From assembly GCA_963752745.1 (NCBI GenBank), contig CAVWAK010000030.1:12475-76474 (forward strand): a DNA stretch of 64,000 nt, given 5' to 3'. This DNA is from Thiogranum sp963752745. Its GTDB lineage: Bacteria > Pseudomonadota > Gammaproteobacteria > DSM-19610. Of the stretch, positions 52,554 to 62,053 are shown piece by piece (position 1 is the stretch's first letter; each line of letters opens with the position of its first letter). Below the pieces are notes generated by a model. It had not been told where the DNA came from. It saw nothing but the letters and a program-made list of their open reading frames with translations, and did no database searches. A program made the translations under genes and the position numbers.

Positions 52554-53375
52554 TTATTTTTCTTCAGCCAGCACGCGAAAACTGATCACTGAATACGCTG
52601 TGTCCGGTTTGTTGGCTGAGCGATACGCAGGGCGGGTTTGAAACAGGGGGCAGTGATACGAGCCACCGCGACGCACCCGTGATTCGCCTTCCGCAGGCCC
52701 CTTCGGGTTGATGCGTTTGGATTTTGTGTAGGTGTCCGGGTGATAGCGATCATTGACCCACTCCCAGGCGTTACCCAGCATGTCATACAGTCCGAAGGCA
52801 TTCGGCTTGCGGGTTGCGACCGGGTGTGGAGTATCTCCGGAATTCTCAATAAACCAGGCATAGTCGGTGAGTTGCTGCACCGGTACCGGTCGAATCGAAG
52901 TGCTGCCGGCCCTGGCGGCATACTCCCATTCCGCTTCGGTGGGCAGGCGATAGCTGAATTGCTTGTCGAGTTGATTCAGTTTGCCGATGAATTGCTGTGC
53001 CATTTCCCACGAAACCGAGACCACCGGTAGCGATTGCCAGTCGGATTGTTGCCAAAGTTCGGCTGGCCCCGGTTTGTCACCCATTACCTGGTACCACTGG
53101 TCCTGTGTCACCTCGGTCCGCCCCAACCAGAAACCATTGCTGATAGACACAGCATGCACGGGCGCTTCATCCAGGAATTTGCTCGCATCCGGGGTTTCCA
53201 TTTCCCAGGCGATGGTTTCTGCTTCGTCCAGGCTGGTGCCCATCCGGAATTCGCCTGGTGGGACGTAGACAAAGGCCATGCCCAGTGAGCTATGCCGCTG
53301 CTCTTCCGCATAGGCAGTTGTCGTGAACGCGTGAGCCAGAATCAACAGTGCTGCGCCGACCGGGAATATTTTCAC
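52554..53375 (-). CDS. SUMF1/FGE-sulfatase-domain protein, secreted, without the usual second cysteine
   Basis: The protein has 273 residues. A signal peptide covers about residues 1-23. Conserved family segments are RLPTEAEWEYAARAG, GLYDMLGNAWEWVNDRY and RRGGSYHCPLFQTRPAYR. In true formylglycine-generating enzymes two cysteines five residues apart bind copper. Here only the first is present (SYHC), so sulfatase activation is doubtful. Proteins of this fold also serve as binding or maturation factors. Confidence 0.85.
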   Translation of the reverse strand: MKIFPVGAALLILAHAFTTTAYAEEQRHSSLGMAFVYVPPGEFRMGTSLDEAETIAWEMETPDASKFLDEAPVHAVSISNGFWLGRTEVTQDQWYQVMGDKPGPAELWQQSDWQSLPVVSVSWEMAQQFIGKLNQLDKQFSYRLPTEAEWEYAARAGSTSIRPVPVQQLTDYAWFIENSGDTPHPVATRKPNAFGLYDMLGNAWEWVNDRYHPDTYTKSKRINPKGPAEGESRVRRGGSYHCPLFQTRPAYRSANKPDTAYSVISFRVLAEEK

Positions 53376-53538
53376 AATACGTTCTCCTTGGGTGTTTCGT
53401 TGGGCAGCGTGAGTGGGGTAAAGTTCATGCAGTCCCGGCTCGAGGATGAAAAGCGGAGCTATTGCCCACCGGAAGAGTCTCTGTCTGGATTCTCATCAGG
53501 ATAGTAAGGATGGTGTATCTCTGCTTTCAGATCATGCA

Positions 53539-54348
53539 ATGTCAACGCTAGCGCTATTGATTACGATTATAGTCACATCGGCTGTGATTCTGTCCGGGTG
53601 TGATTCTGTCGTTAACTATGTCGCATTTCATCCGGATAACGTGAATGTTATACCGGCAGATCAGCTTCCCGATGGAATTGAGGAATTTGCTGTTACTACC
53701 GGCGATGGCGTAAAAATACAGGGGCTTTATCTTCCCCTGGCCGAATCCGATAAAGTATTGATATATTTTCATGGTAACGCCGGCAATATTTATCACCGGA
53801 TTCCGGGTTTGGTTCAGCTGCGAAAATCCGGCGTGAGTGTTGTCGGCGCAAGCTATCGTGGCTATGGAAACAGCGAAGGCACGCCAGGTGAGTCGGGAAT
53901 CTACCAGGATGGCGATGCGGTCTATCGTTATGTGACTGAAAAACTGGGCTATCCGAAAAACAATGTCATTATATTGGGCCGTTCGATAGGAGCAACGGTG
54001 GCATTACACCTCGCGCAACAACACGAGATTGGCGGCCTGATTCTGGTGACGCCACTAACCAGTGGAAAGGCACATGCAGAAGCGAGCGGTTTGGGAATTA
54101 TTGCTTCCATTGCCGATAATTCGTTTGATAACCTGACCAAAATCAAGCAGGTAAAAGCGCCGCTTCTGATTATTCATGGTACTGATGATCGCGTCATTCC
54201 TTTTTTCATGGGCAAGGAATTATTCGATACTGCCAGGGCCAGGAAACAGTTCATAAAGATAGAGGGGGCAGGCCACAATGACTTGCAAGACAGGTATGGG
54301 CCGTTCTACTGGCCACCCATTGCCGATTTTATAAACAATCTTGATTGA
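53539..54348 (+). CDS. Lipoprotein alpha/beta hydrolase (Bem46-like)
   Basis: The protein has 269 residues. Its lipobox is LSGCDS (Cys20). The fold has an oxyanion region FHGNAGNIYHRIP, nucleophile GRSIGAT (Ser in GxSxG), Asp in HGTDDR and His in EGAGHNDL, so the triad is complete. Bem46/YtnP-type proteins are membrane-associated hydrolases with unknown substrate. ATG 53539 gives a normal lipoprotein signal. The longer upstream frame is less likely. Confidence 0.85.
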   Translation: MSTLALLITIIVTSAVILSGCDSVVNYVAFHPDNVNVIPADQLPDGIEEFAVTTGDGVKIQGLYLPLAESDKVLIYFHGNAGNIYHRIPGLVQLRKSGVSVVGASYRGYGNSEGTPGESGIYQDGDAVYRYVTEKLGYPKNNVIILGRSIGATVALHLAQQHEIGGLILVTPLTSGKAHAEASGLGIIASIADNSFDNLTKIKQVKAPLLIIHGTDDRVIPFFMGKELFDTARARKQFIKIEGAGHNDLQDRYGPFYWPPIADFINNLD

Positions 54349-54533
54349 GTGTTGTGTCGAAGTTAAGCAATTTCCTGTGGCTATTCTATTATTAGGGTGA
54401 CTGGATTCCGGATGGAGCAGGAGAACTCTGTACAAGCGTAGTCTATCGTTGCACGATACGCCGGCATGGCGGATCGATTAAAAAATCAGAACAGTTGAAG
54501 TCATTACCGGAGACTGCATAGGAGTAGCGGTGA

Positions 54534-54986
54534 GTGGAGCCTTTTATCAATTGGCGTGACGAATGGCTGCTGGGTATAGATGCCCTGGATAACCAGCACA
54601 AGGTGCTTTCAGACGGCATTAACCAGCTTGTGCAGGCATGTCATCAGTACAGCGAATCAGAGAGCGGAGACAAGCAACAGCAGAGAACAGTCCTCAGTGA
54701 GCTGATGGACGGGTTGTATAAAAATACCAGGGACCACTTCAGGTTCGAAGAAGCGATGATGAAAAAGGCCGCATACCCAGGGTATGCGTCCCATGTGTAC
54801 GAGCATGCAATGTTGCTTGCAGAACTGAAATCGACTTTTTCCGGCCGCCTGGAAAGTGATAGTTGCTACATGGATCCGGAAATTCTCAAGGCGCTGAAAT
54901 CCTGGTTTATCGGTCATGTCTCCCACAGTGACCGCGAATTCGCAACTTACGTCACGGCCGGAAAGATTGCCAGGGCGGTGGATTAG
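54534..54986 (+). CDS. Bacteriohemerythrin-like protein
   Basis: The protein has 150 residues. The di-iron ligands are readable as His22 (DNQHKV), His68 and Glu72 (DHFRFEE), His87 and His91 (SHVYEHA), His128 and Asp133 (HVSHSD). Proteins of this type bind oxygen or nitric oxide reversibly. The GTG at 54534 follows GGAG and a short spacer. The window around it has no obvious partner, but it follows an alpha/beta hydrolase. Confidence 0.93.
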   Translation: MEPFINWRDEWLLGIDALDNQHKVLSDGINQLVQACHQYSESESGDKQQQRTVLSELMDGLYKNTRDHFRFEEAMMKKAAYPGYASHVYEHAMLLAELKSTFSGRLESDSCYMDPEILKALKSWFIGHVSHSDREFATYVTAGKIARAVD

Positions 54987-55324
54987 CGGTTCAGGTGCCA
55001 GCTGATAAGTCATGGCGGCCAGATCTGAATTCGGGTTTGAGCTGAATACTCGCCGGTATTCAATACCATCACCCAGGGTGCATCGGTGGATATTAAAGTG
55101 GAGGCGAAACAGGGATAAGCAATGGCAGCCAGTCCCGGCTTGAATCATTGAAAAAAGTAATAGCCACAAGCCGGGGCAAGAGAGGGAATTTAGTGCTATA
55201 TATCTTTTAGCAGAGGTTGTGAATTAGCCAGGTTGGAGAGGCAGGTGAGACACGAGTCCTGGCTGGGTCGCGCATCTGTCTGGCTGTACCTGAGTTTGCT
55301 GGTACTACCAGCAAGGAGGCTGAC
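54987..55324. other. 338-base gap, no gene seen
   Basis: No frame with a recognisable protein occurs. AAGGAGG immediately before 55325 is the ribosome-binding site of the next gene. The rest shows no repeat or strong palindrome that I could see. Confidence 0.6.
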
Positions 55325-55567
55325 ATGAACAAAGAGGCACACATTGCGGATATTGTCGTTCATCTTCATCCGGAAACTTCCTGTGACGACAGCGACAAGA
55401 TCGAACAGGACCTTCGGGCTCATGAAGGTGTGATTTCAGTGCACTTCAGAGAGGAAGAACACCCTCATTCCATGGTGGTGGCATACAATTGTGAAACCGT
55501 CACTTCGGAAGAGGTTCTCTCCGAGATCAGGAAATGCGATCGTAATGCGGTGATGGCAGGTATGTAG
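55325..55567 (+). CDS. Small ferredoxin-fold (HMA-like) protein without CxxC
   Basis: The protein has 80 residues. The pattern IADIVVHLHPETSCDDSDKI then GVISVHFREEEHPHSMVVAY resembles the beta-alpha-beta core of heavy-metal-associated domains. The metal-binding CxxC loop is absent. His residues (HLH, HPHS) may replace it. It lies between the hemerythrin gene and the ybbP operon, and a metal role is only a possibility. An AAGGAGG site supports the start. Confidence 0.65.
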   Translation: MNKEAHIADIVVHLHPETSCDDSDKIEQDLRAHEGVISVHFREEEHPHSMVVAYNCETVTSEEVLSEIRKCDRNAVMAGM

Positions 55568-55588
55568 TACTGGTCACCGGCGTCATCG

Positions 55589-58078
55589 CTATTGGTTGTG
55601 CAGCAATAACATGGGGCTGCGTTCGACCACGGCCCTTGTGCCCCAGTAACCGGCGGCACCGATAAGCAGTGCTCCGGCGAGGGGTGCAGCGAGCCATACT
55701 GGCCACTGAAAGCTGTATTCCAGGTGCAGCACTTCGCTGTACAGCACCCAGGTCAGGCATTCTGCGCCCATGGCTGCAAGCAGGCCCGCCAGTCCGCCCA
55801 GTGCTGAGAACTCCGCCAGATGTCCGGCGCGCAACTGGCGGCGGCTGCCGCCGAGCGCGCGCAACAGTGCACCTTCGTAAAGCCGATCGTCCTGGCTGGC
55901 TTGCAGAGCAGCGAACAACACTGCAAACCCGGCCAGCAGGGTAAAGACCAGTACATACTCGACAGTCAGTGTGACCTGCCGGAAGATACGGCCTACCTGT
56001 TCGATGACCCGGTCCATTTCCAGTACTGTCACGGCCGGGTAACGGGCCACCATTTCGCGAAGCATCGGTTTTTCCGCTTTATGCAGATAGAAACTGGTCA
56101 TGTAGGTGGCGGGGAAGCGGTGAATTACTTTTGGTGGAAACACCATGTAGAAATTGGGCCGGAAAGAATCCCACTTTACGTTGCGGATACTTGTGACCTT
56201 TGCCGTGAAACGTTGTTCGCCGACCGCGAAGCGCAGCTCGTCACCCATATTGATGCCCATGCGTTTTGCCAGTTTGGACTCGACTGATACGAAGGGTTTT
56301 CCGGTGTCATCCGGTTGCCACCAGCGTCCGTCCAGGATGCTGTTGTCTTCCTGCAGTTCGGTGGTCCACGTCAGGTTGAGTTCGCGGTTCAGGGCATTGT
56401 CATTGCGCGCTTCCTTGGTAACGGCCTTGCGCACTGCCGTGCCGTTGATCTCCACCAGCCGGCCGCGCACCATGGGGTAGAGCTGTGCGGTCTCGATACC
56501 GGCCTGTTGCATGAATGCGCCAAAGGCTTCCACCTGGTCCGGCAGGATGTTAATGGCGAAGTGATTGGGTACATCGGCAGGCAGTTGCTGTTGCCAGGTC
56601 GTTAACAGGTCGGTACGCACCAGGGCCACTACTGCCATTGCCATCAGCGTCAGGCCAAATGCCAGTATCTGGTTGATGCTGCTACGCCGACGGCGCCAAA
56701 GATTGTTCAGGCCAAAACGCCACGCTACGCCAACCCGGGTATTAAACCGCCGGCTCAGCATTAACAACAGCAGGGCGAACAGACCCAATAGAGCGACCAG
56801 CGCAACACCACCGGCCAGCACCGACAGTGTCAACGGCCAGCTGTCCGTATAGCGCCACATCACTGCGACAATGGCGCAGAGGGCGGCACCATAGACCAGC
56901 CAGGCGCGGCTGGGCATGGGCAGCAAGTCGCGGCGTAACACGCGTAATGGTGGCACGCCTTTAAGGCGCATCACGGGCGGTAGCGCAAAGCCGGCCAGTA
57001 TGATCAGGCCGGTGGCGAAGCCCGCCAACACCGGCCATGCCCGGGGTGTGGAGGGGGCGGCGGGTAATAGATCGGCCAACAGGTACAAAATGCCGAACTG
57101 GGCAACCCAGCCAAGAAAACAGCCGACTGCGGAAGCGGCCAGGCCGAGCACCAGCAGCTGGGGAAGATAGAGCGCCAGCAGGTCCCGCTGCGAAGCGCCC
57201 ATGCAGCGCAGCATCGCGCTCATATCGAAATGTCGCTCGCTGTAGCGCCGTGCCGCCATCGCTACAGCGACGCCTGCCAGTATGATCGCCGCGAGCACGG
57301 AAAGTCCGAGGAAACGTTCTGCCCGTTCCAGCGCCGAACCCACGGCGCGCCGACCTTCCTTCACACCCACCAGCTCGTGGCTGGGTCCAAGGCGCCCTTG
57401 CAGCCCGTTGCGGAATACCGCCACGTCCACTTCGCGGCCGGCAAACAGGTACTGGTATTTAAGCCGGCTGCCCGGTTGTACCACGCCAGTGGCAGGGACA
57501 TCTTCCATGCGCATAAGCAGTCGTGGCGATATGCCGAACGGGTTCCCGACCTGGCCGGGTTCGAATGTGATTACGCGGGTAATGGTGAGCGTATGCGAGC
57601 CGACTTCCACGGGATCTCCCACCTTCAGGCCGAGGTTGGTAAGCAGGCGTGGTGCTGCCCAGGCTTCGCCGGGGCGGGGTAGTTCACTGGTGTCCGCATC
57701 GGGCGCGAATGGCGCCGGTGCCGTGCGTATCGTGCCACGCAGGGGGAAACCATCCTGCACCGCTTTCACACTGGATAGCAATAACGCTTCACCACTGACG
57801 ACCACGCTGGCGAACTCAAGGGTTTCGATAGCCTGCAAGCCTTCGGCGCGCGCTTCGCGCAGCCAGTCGGTATTCACAGGGCGCGGGCTGACCAGGGTCA
57901 GGTCGGCACCCAGAAAGTCAGCCGACTGGTTTGCCATGCCGCGGCCAAGCCGATCGGTGAAGAAGCCGATGGCCGTGCTGGCTGCCACGGCGATCACCAG
58001 CGCAGACACCAGAATACGTTGTTCTCCGGAATGCCAGTTGCGGATCATTAACCGCATGGCCAGGCGCCAGTGACTCAT
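55589..58078 (-). CDS. ybbP: FtsX-like ABC permease, YbbP type
   Basis: The protein has 829 residues. It has the YbbP layout: an N-terminal span (SALVIAVAASTAIGFFTDRL), a large periplasmic part, FtsX-like membrane modules near 275-380, 440-490 and 710-820, and a C-terminal VVERSPMLLLHNQ. With the ATPase next to it and tesA across the divergent promoter, the arrangement equals E. coli ybbP-ybbA-tesA. The substrate of the exporter is not settled in E. coli either. Confidence 0.93.
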   Translation of the reverse strand: MSHWRLAMRLMIRNWHSGEQRILVSALVIAVAASTAIGFFTDRLGRGMANQSADFLGADLTLVSPRPVNTDWLREARAEGLQAIETLEFASVVVSGEALLLSSVKAVQDGFPLRGTIRTAPAPFAPDADTSELPRPGEAWAAPRLLTNLGLKVGDPVEVGSHTLTITRVITFEPGQVGNPFGISPRLLMRMEDVPATGVVQPGSRLKYQYLFAGREVDVAVFRNGLQGRLGPSHELVGVKEGRRAVGSALERAERFLGLSVLAAIILAGVAVAMAARRYSERHFDMSAMLRCMGASQRDLLALYLPQLLVLGLAASAVGCFLGWVAQFGILYLLADLLPAAPSTPRAWPVLAGFATGLIILAGFALPPVMRLKGVPPLRVLRRDLLPMPSRAWLVYGAALCAIVAVMWRYTDSWPLTLSVLAGGVALVALLGLFALLLLMLSRRFNTRVGVAWRFGLNNLWRRRRSSINQILAFGLTLMAMAVVALVRTDLLTTWQQQLPADVPNHFAINILPDQVEAFGAFMQQAGIETAQLYPMVRGRLVEINGTAVRKAVTKEARNDNALNRELNLTWTTELQEDNSILDGRWWQPDDTGKPFVSVESKLAKRMGINMGDELRFAVGEQRFTAKVTSIRNVKWDSFRPNFYMVFPPKVIHRFPATYMTSFYLHKAEKPMLREMVARYPAVTVLEMDRVIEQVGRIFRQVTLTVEYVLVFTLLAGFAVLFAALQASQDDRLYEGALLRALGGSRRQLRAGHLAEFSALGGLAGLLAAMGAECLTWVLYSEVLHLEYSFQWPVWLAAPLAGALLIGAAGYWGTRAVVERSPMLLLHNQ

Positions 58079-58758
58079 GCGCTGCGGTCCTCTGTGACGT
58101 CAGAGACGATCCTGCCCGCTTCCAGGCGGACCAGTCGATCGCAACGGCCGGCCAGATGCTCATCGTGGGTTACGAGTACCAGGGTGGTGCCCTTGTCCTG
58201 GTTAAGGCGGAACAACAAATCAATCACCCGCTCACCGGTCACATTGTCGAGGTTGCCGGTCGGCTCATCGGCAAACAGGATGGCAGGTTCGGTGGCGAAG
58301 GCGCGTGCAATGGCCACTCGCTGCTGCTCGCCGCCTGACAGCTGTTTTGGATAATGCTGCAGGCGTCCTTCCAGTCCGACACGGCTCAACAGCTCCATGG
58401 CCTGGTCACGTGGATTCTGATCACCTCTCAATTCCAGCGGCAACATGACGTTTTCGAGCGCCGTTAAGCCGGGTAGTAACTGAAAGGACTGGAACACGAA
58501 GCCGACCAGCTCGCCGCGTACCCGGGCCCGGCCATCTTCATCCAGGTCATTGAGTCGATATTTGGACAGAAACACCTCGCCGGCGGAAGGCAGATCCAGT
58601 CCGGCGAGCAGTCCCAGCAGGGTTGATTTGCCGGACCCGGAAACGCCGGCAATGGCCACGGCCTCTCTCGCCTGGATGTCGAGACCGATATCTGTGAGGA
58701 TATCCAGCGGGCCGGCGGCAGTTTCCACACGTTTACTCAAGTTCCGTGCGGCAATCAT
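58075..58758 (-). CDS. ybbA: ABC transporter ATP-binding protein, YbbA type
   Basis: The protein has 227 residues from ATG 58758. Walker A is GVSGSGKSTLL, the signature is LSGGEQQRVAIARA, Walker B is ILFADEPTGNLD and the switch is VTHDEH. An upstream ATG at 58782 overlaps the divergent tesA start codon and would extend the protein by eight residues. The gene overlaps ybbP by four bases. Confidence 0.95.
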   Translation of the reverse strand: MIAARNLSKRVETAAGPLDILTDIGLDIQAREAVAIAGVSGSGKSTLLGLLAGLDLPSAGEVFLSKYRLNDLDEDGRARVRGELVGFVFQSFQLLPGLTALENVMLPLELRGDQNPRDQAMELLSRVGLEGRLQHYPKQLSGGEQQRVAIARAFATEPAILFADEPTGNLDNVTGERVIDLLFRLNQDKGTTLVLVTHDEHLAGRCDRLVRLEAGRIVSDVTEDRSA

Positions 58759-58780
58759 AGTGGTATGCTTTGTTCCAGAC

Positions 58781-59398
58781 ATGTTGAATCGAATCCTGCT
58801 TCTGTTGTTGCTGATCCTGCCGACTACGGCCCATGCCCGGATCATACTGATTGTTGGCGACAGTTTGAGCGCCGCCTACGGAATTCCGGTAGAACACGGG
58901 TGGGTTTCCCTGCTGCAGCGGCGCCTCGACACCGGGGGCTATCCCTACCGGATCGTCAATGCCAGCATCAGCGGTGACACTACCGCAAACGCCCGCTCCC
59001 GGCTGCCCCAGGCCCTTGCCAGCCATGAACCGGCAGTGGTGCTACTGGAACTCGGTGGTAACGATGGCCTGCGCGGCCTGTCCCTTACGGCCATGAAAAG
59101 CAACCTGGCCGCCATGATTGCCAGCTCGCAGGAGGCAGGATCGCAGGTTCTGCTTATCGGTATGCAACTGCCACCCAACTATGGTCCTCGCTACACCGAA
59201 AAGTTCCAGTCTATCTACCATGAGCTCGCGGGCGAACGGAATCTGGCCCTGCTACCTTCGCTGGTAGACGGAATTGGTACCAAACAGAATCTGATGCAGC
59301 AGGATGGCATTCACCCCAATGCTGTCGCCCAGCCGCTCATTGTGGATCGTGTCTGGAAGGAACTGGTGCCTCTGCTTGATCAGGCGGAACACGAATAG
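58781..59398 (+). CDS. tesA: GDSL arylesterase/lysophospholipase TesA
   Basis: The protein has 205 residues. A signal peptide covers about residues 1-19, so it is periplasmic. The GDSL nucleophile block is IVGDSLSAAYG, the second block is ELGGNDGLRG, and the Asp-His pair is in DGIHPNAVAQ. It hydrolyses thioesters and lysophospholipids. It is divergent from ybbA, and the two starts lie about 22 bases apart, so their promoters must overlap the coding ends. Confidence 0.95.
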   Translation: MLNRILLLLLLILPTTAHARIILIVGDSLSAAYGIPVEHGWVSLLQRRLDTGGYPYRIVNASISGDTTANARSRLPQALASHEPAVVLLELGGNDGLRGLSLTAMKSNLAAMIASSQEAGSQVLLIGMQLPPNYGPRYTEKFQSIYHELAGERNLALLPSLVDGIGTKQNLMQQDGIHPNAVAQPLIVDRVWKELVPLLDQAEHE

Positions 59399-59440
59399 AG
59401 TCATTTGTTATTTTCAGGACTGGGAAGAACACGGCAGACA

Positions 59441-60082
59441 GTGATTGATCATAAAAATATCAACGCAGATACGGTCATAGTTCTCGATTTCGAGACCACG
59501 GGTATGTCTCCCGATCACGGCGACCGTGCCATTGAAATCGGTGCTGTGAAGCTGGAGCAAGGTGAAGTCGTCGACAGATTCCAGTGTCTGATGAATCCGG
59601 GAATGCGGGTCAACGGATTTATTGAAGACTTTACCGGCATCACCAATGCGATGTTGAAACAGGCGCCTCCCTGCGAGGAGGTAATGGACGAATTTGCCGA
59701 CTTTGTCGGTGACTGTAACCTGGTCGCGCACAATGCGTCGTTTGATCGGCGTTTCCTTGATGCCGAGTGCTATCGTATCAGCAGGGACTATAAAGGTGAG
59801 TTTGCCTGCTCCATGCTGGCGGCGCGGCGCGTGTATCAGGATGCGCCAAACCATAAACTCGGCACGCTGGTGGCGTTCAATCAGCTGCCCAACGATGGAA
59901 CGTTTCACCGGGCACTTGCAGACGCGGAAATGACAGCTCACCTCTGGCTGGGTATGCTGGAAGATATCAACAATGGATACTGTATAGAGCGTATTCCCTT
60001 CTCGTTGATGCAGTCATTATCACGGGTTCCAAAAGCTTCGGTGCGTGGATTTCTGGGGCAATGGTCAGGGTCTCCATTATGA
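59441..60082 (+). CDS. DnaQ-like 3'-5' exonuclease
   Basis: The protein has 213 residues. ExoI is LDFETTGMSP, ExoII is VAHNASFDRRF, and ExoIII is FHRALADAEMTAHL with HxxxxD (HRALAD). It is a proofreading-type exonuclease homologue. The GTG at 59441 (VIDHKNINADTV) is inferred. A TTG at 59405 in the same frame would add twelve residues. There is no clear ribosome-binding site for either. It follows tesA by 42 bases. Confidence 0.85.
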   Translation: MIDHKNINADTVIVLDFETTGMSPDHGDRAIEIGAVKLEQGEVVDRFQCLMNPGMRVNGFIEDFTGITNAMLKQAPPCEEVMDEFADFVGDCNLVAHNASFDRRFLDAECYRISRDYKGEFACSMLAARRVYQDAPNHKLGTLVAFNQLPNDGTFHRALADAEMTAHLWLGMLEDINNGYCIERIPFSLMQSLSRVPKASVRGFLGQWSGSPL

Positions 60083-60145
60083 GCGGGCGCCGGGTTAGAA
60101 TAGGCGGATTATTTATCGTATGACTGGAAATTCAAGGTAACTCCG

Positions 60146-60676
60146 ATGGCAAACTCGTTTGGTGACCAGCTTCTCAAGGCGGGCCTGGTAAACAAGGACC
60201 AGCTCAACAAGGCAAAGAAGTCAAAGCACAGGCAGAAGAAACAGAACAAAGTCGATGCCGTTAATGAGGCGGCGGAGTCTGCCCGTCAGCTGGCGGCAGA
60301 GAAGGCGGCTCGTGATCGTGAACTCAATCGACTGCAAAAAGAAGCGGCCGAGCACAAGGCGATTCAGGCGCAGATACGTCAACTGGTCGAAATGAATCGC
60401 TTGCCGCGGGATGATGGCGAAACGGGTTATAACTTCCAGGATGGTACTGCGATCAAGAAGCTCTTTGTCACGGAAGAGGTTCACGACAAGCTGGGACGCG
60501 GACTCCTGGCTATTGTCAGGTTTGATGACGGCTATGAGGTGATTCCATCTGTGGTGGCGGAGAAAATAAAACTTCGCGATGAATCCTGTGTTGTGAGCAA
60601 TGCAGCGACTCAACTGGAAGAGGGCGACGACGACCCCTACGCGGATTACAAGGTCCCCGATGATTTGATGTGGTAG
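60146..60676 (+). CDS. DUF2058 family protein (YaiL-like)
   Basis: The protein has 176 residues. The N-terminus is a basic charged helix (DQLNKAKKSKHRQKKQN) followed by coiled coil, and the C-terminal half (GYNFQDGTAIKKLFVTEE, DDPYADYKVPDDLMW) is the DUF2058 core. E. coli YaiL is nucleoprotein-like, with reported polynucleotide-associated activity. The role is not settled. Confidence 0.9.
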   Translation: MANSFGDQLLKAGLVNKDQLNKAKKSKHRQKKQNKVDAVNEAAESARQLAAEKAARDRELNRLQKEAAEHKAIQAQIRQLVEMNRLPRDDGETGYNFQDGTAIKKLFVTEEVHDKLGRGLLAIVRFDDGYEVIPSVVAEKIKLRDESCVVSNAATQLEEGDDDPYADYKVPDDLMW

Positions 60677-60701
60677 CTTACGCGCGCCTTGTACATTACG
60701 T

Positions 60702-61571
60702 ATGAAAATAATAAGGGCACAAAACCTGGCTTGCCCGATTGACGGAGCGCGGCTTGTATTCCACGGCAAGCAGGTGGATTGTGAGAATGGGCATGTTTTC
60801 GATGTAGCGCGGCAGGGGTATGTGAATTTATTACCGGTGCAGCACAAGCGATCGAAGCAGCCTGGTGATAGCAGGGAGATGGTTTCAGCGAGAGCTGAAT
60901 TTTTGAATTCAGGTATCTATGAGCCTGTAGCCGACAAGTTGGCTGCAATAACATTTGCGCAGATTACGGATGGTAAAGAAACCTGCTTTATGGATGCCGG
61001 TTGTGGTGAAGGCTATTACTTTGATTATTTATTTAAACATTTAAAGGAGAAAGATGGTTGTGGTGATCTCTCCTTCATTGGTCTGGATATATCGAAAGAT
61101 GCAATAGCGAGTGCAGCAAAAAGAAACAAACAGATAACCTGGCTTGTAGGAACAAACAGGCAGCCGCCGGTTGAACCTGCCAGTGTTGACATAATTACCT
61201 GTGTGTTTGGTTTCCAGAGCTTCGAGGGGTTTGCGAAAATATTAAGGCCGGGAGGCAAGGTGATTCTCGTTGAGCCCGGACCCGATCATTTAAGGGAGTT
61301 GCGGGAGCTGATTTATGCGGACGTCAAAAAAACAGATTCTCCGGACCTTGCGTGTGCCGAAGAAGCAGGGTTTTCAGTTCGGGACAGACAGCCGCTGCAA
61401 TTCAGGGCAGGGGAAATCAATAACCTGCAAATCAGCAATTTGCTGGTAATGACGCCGCATTTCTACAGGGCGAATAAAACGGGCAGGGAGGCTGCGCTCA
61501 ATTTGCAAAGACTGGAATTAACAGTTGATGTTGTTTTTACAGTGCTGGAAAAAACAGCCGGGATTGCCTAA
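60702..61571 (+). CDS. rlmA: 23S rRNA guanine-N1 methyltransferase RlmA
   Basis: The protein has 289 residues. The N-terminal zinc-like region (ACPIDGARL and CENGHVFDVARQGYVNLLP) leads into a SAM methyltransferase fold (FMDAGCGEGYY, FIGLDISKDA). In E. coli RlmA the first zinc motif is CPLC. Here the second cysteine is Asp (CPID), while the C and H of CENGH remain, so the zinc site is probably weakened or altered. It modifies G745 in helix 35. It is convergent with the NYN gene, overlapping its stop. Confidence 0.93.
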   Translation: MKIIRAQNLACPIDGARLVFHGKQVDCENGHVFDVARQGYVNLLPVQHKRSKQPGDSREMVSARAEFLNSGIYEPVADKLAAITFAQITDGKETCFMDAGCGEGYYFDYLFKHLKEKDGCGDLSFIGLDISKDAIASAAKRNKQITWLVGTNRQPPVEPASVDIITCVFGFQSFEGFAKILRPGGKVILVEPGPDHLRELRELIYADVKKTDSPDLACAEEAGFSVRDRQPLQFRAGEINNLQISNLLVMTPHFYRANKTGREAALNLQRLELTVDVVFTVLEKTAGIA

Positions 61572-62044
61572 AGCAACAAGTCTTCGTCAATGCGATGGTA
61601 GATGCTGGCGGCATCGATAAGAGAGTTGGCTGTGAGTGCCGGTACGCCATAGACTTCAGCGCTGACGGCATAATCCTTTTTGATTTTTTCCATCAACAGG
61701 TCGAAGTCTCCATCTCCAGACAGCAGCACGACGGTATCAACGTCTTTTGCCGTGTCCATCACATCAATGGCAATGCCAACGTCCCAGTCGCCCTTGGCGG
61801 AGCCATCACTCCGTTGAATATAGGGTTTGAGCTTTACCGTGAAGCCGATGTGTTTGAGGGCATCCTGGAATTTGAGCTGCTTGTCATCATTTCGATGGAT
61901 GGCATAGGCGGTTGCAGAAACGATCTCCCCTTCAGCACTGATTCGTTGCCAGAGTTTTCGATAATTAAACTGGCGACCATAGGCGTCACGGGTGGTGTAG
62001 TAAATGTTCTGCACATCGGCAAAAACTGCGATTTTCTTCACCAT
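61568..62044 (-). CDS. NYN-domain protein (DUF88/LabA-like)
   Basis: The protein has 158 residues. The acidic sites are FADVQNIYY, GDWDVGIAIDVMD and LLSGDGDFDLLMEKI, so the nuclease-like NYN core is complete and forms almost the whole protein. LabA/DUF88 proteins are linked to RNA turnover. The ATG at 62044 gives MVKKIAV. It is placed between rlmA and ybiT. Confidence 0.9.
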   Translation of the reverse strand: MVKKIAVFADVQNIYYTTRDAYGRQFNYRKLWQRISAEGEIVSATAYAIHRNDDKQLKFQDALKHIGFTVKLKPYIQRSDGSAKGDWDVGIAIDVMDTAKDVDTVVLLSGDGDFDLLMEKIKKDYAVSAEVYGVPALTANSLIDAASIYHRIDEDLLL

Positions 62045-62053
62045 AGCGCGCTG

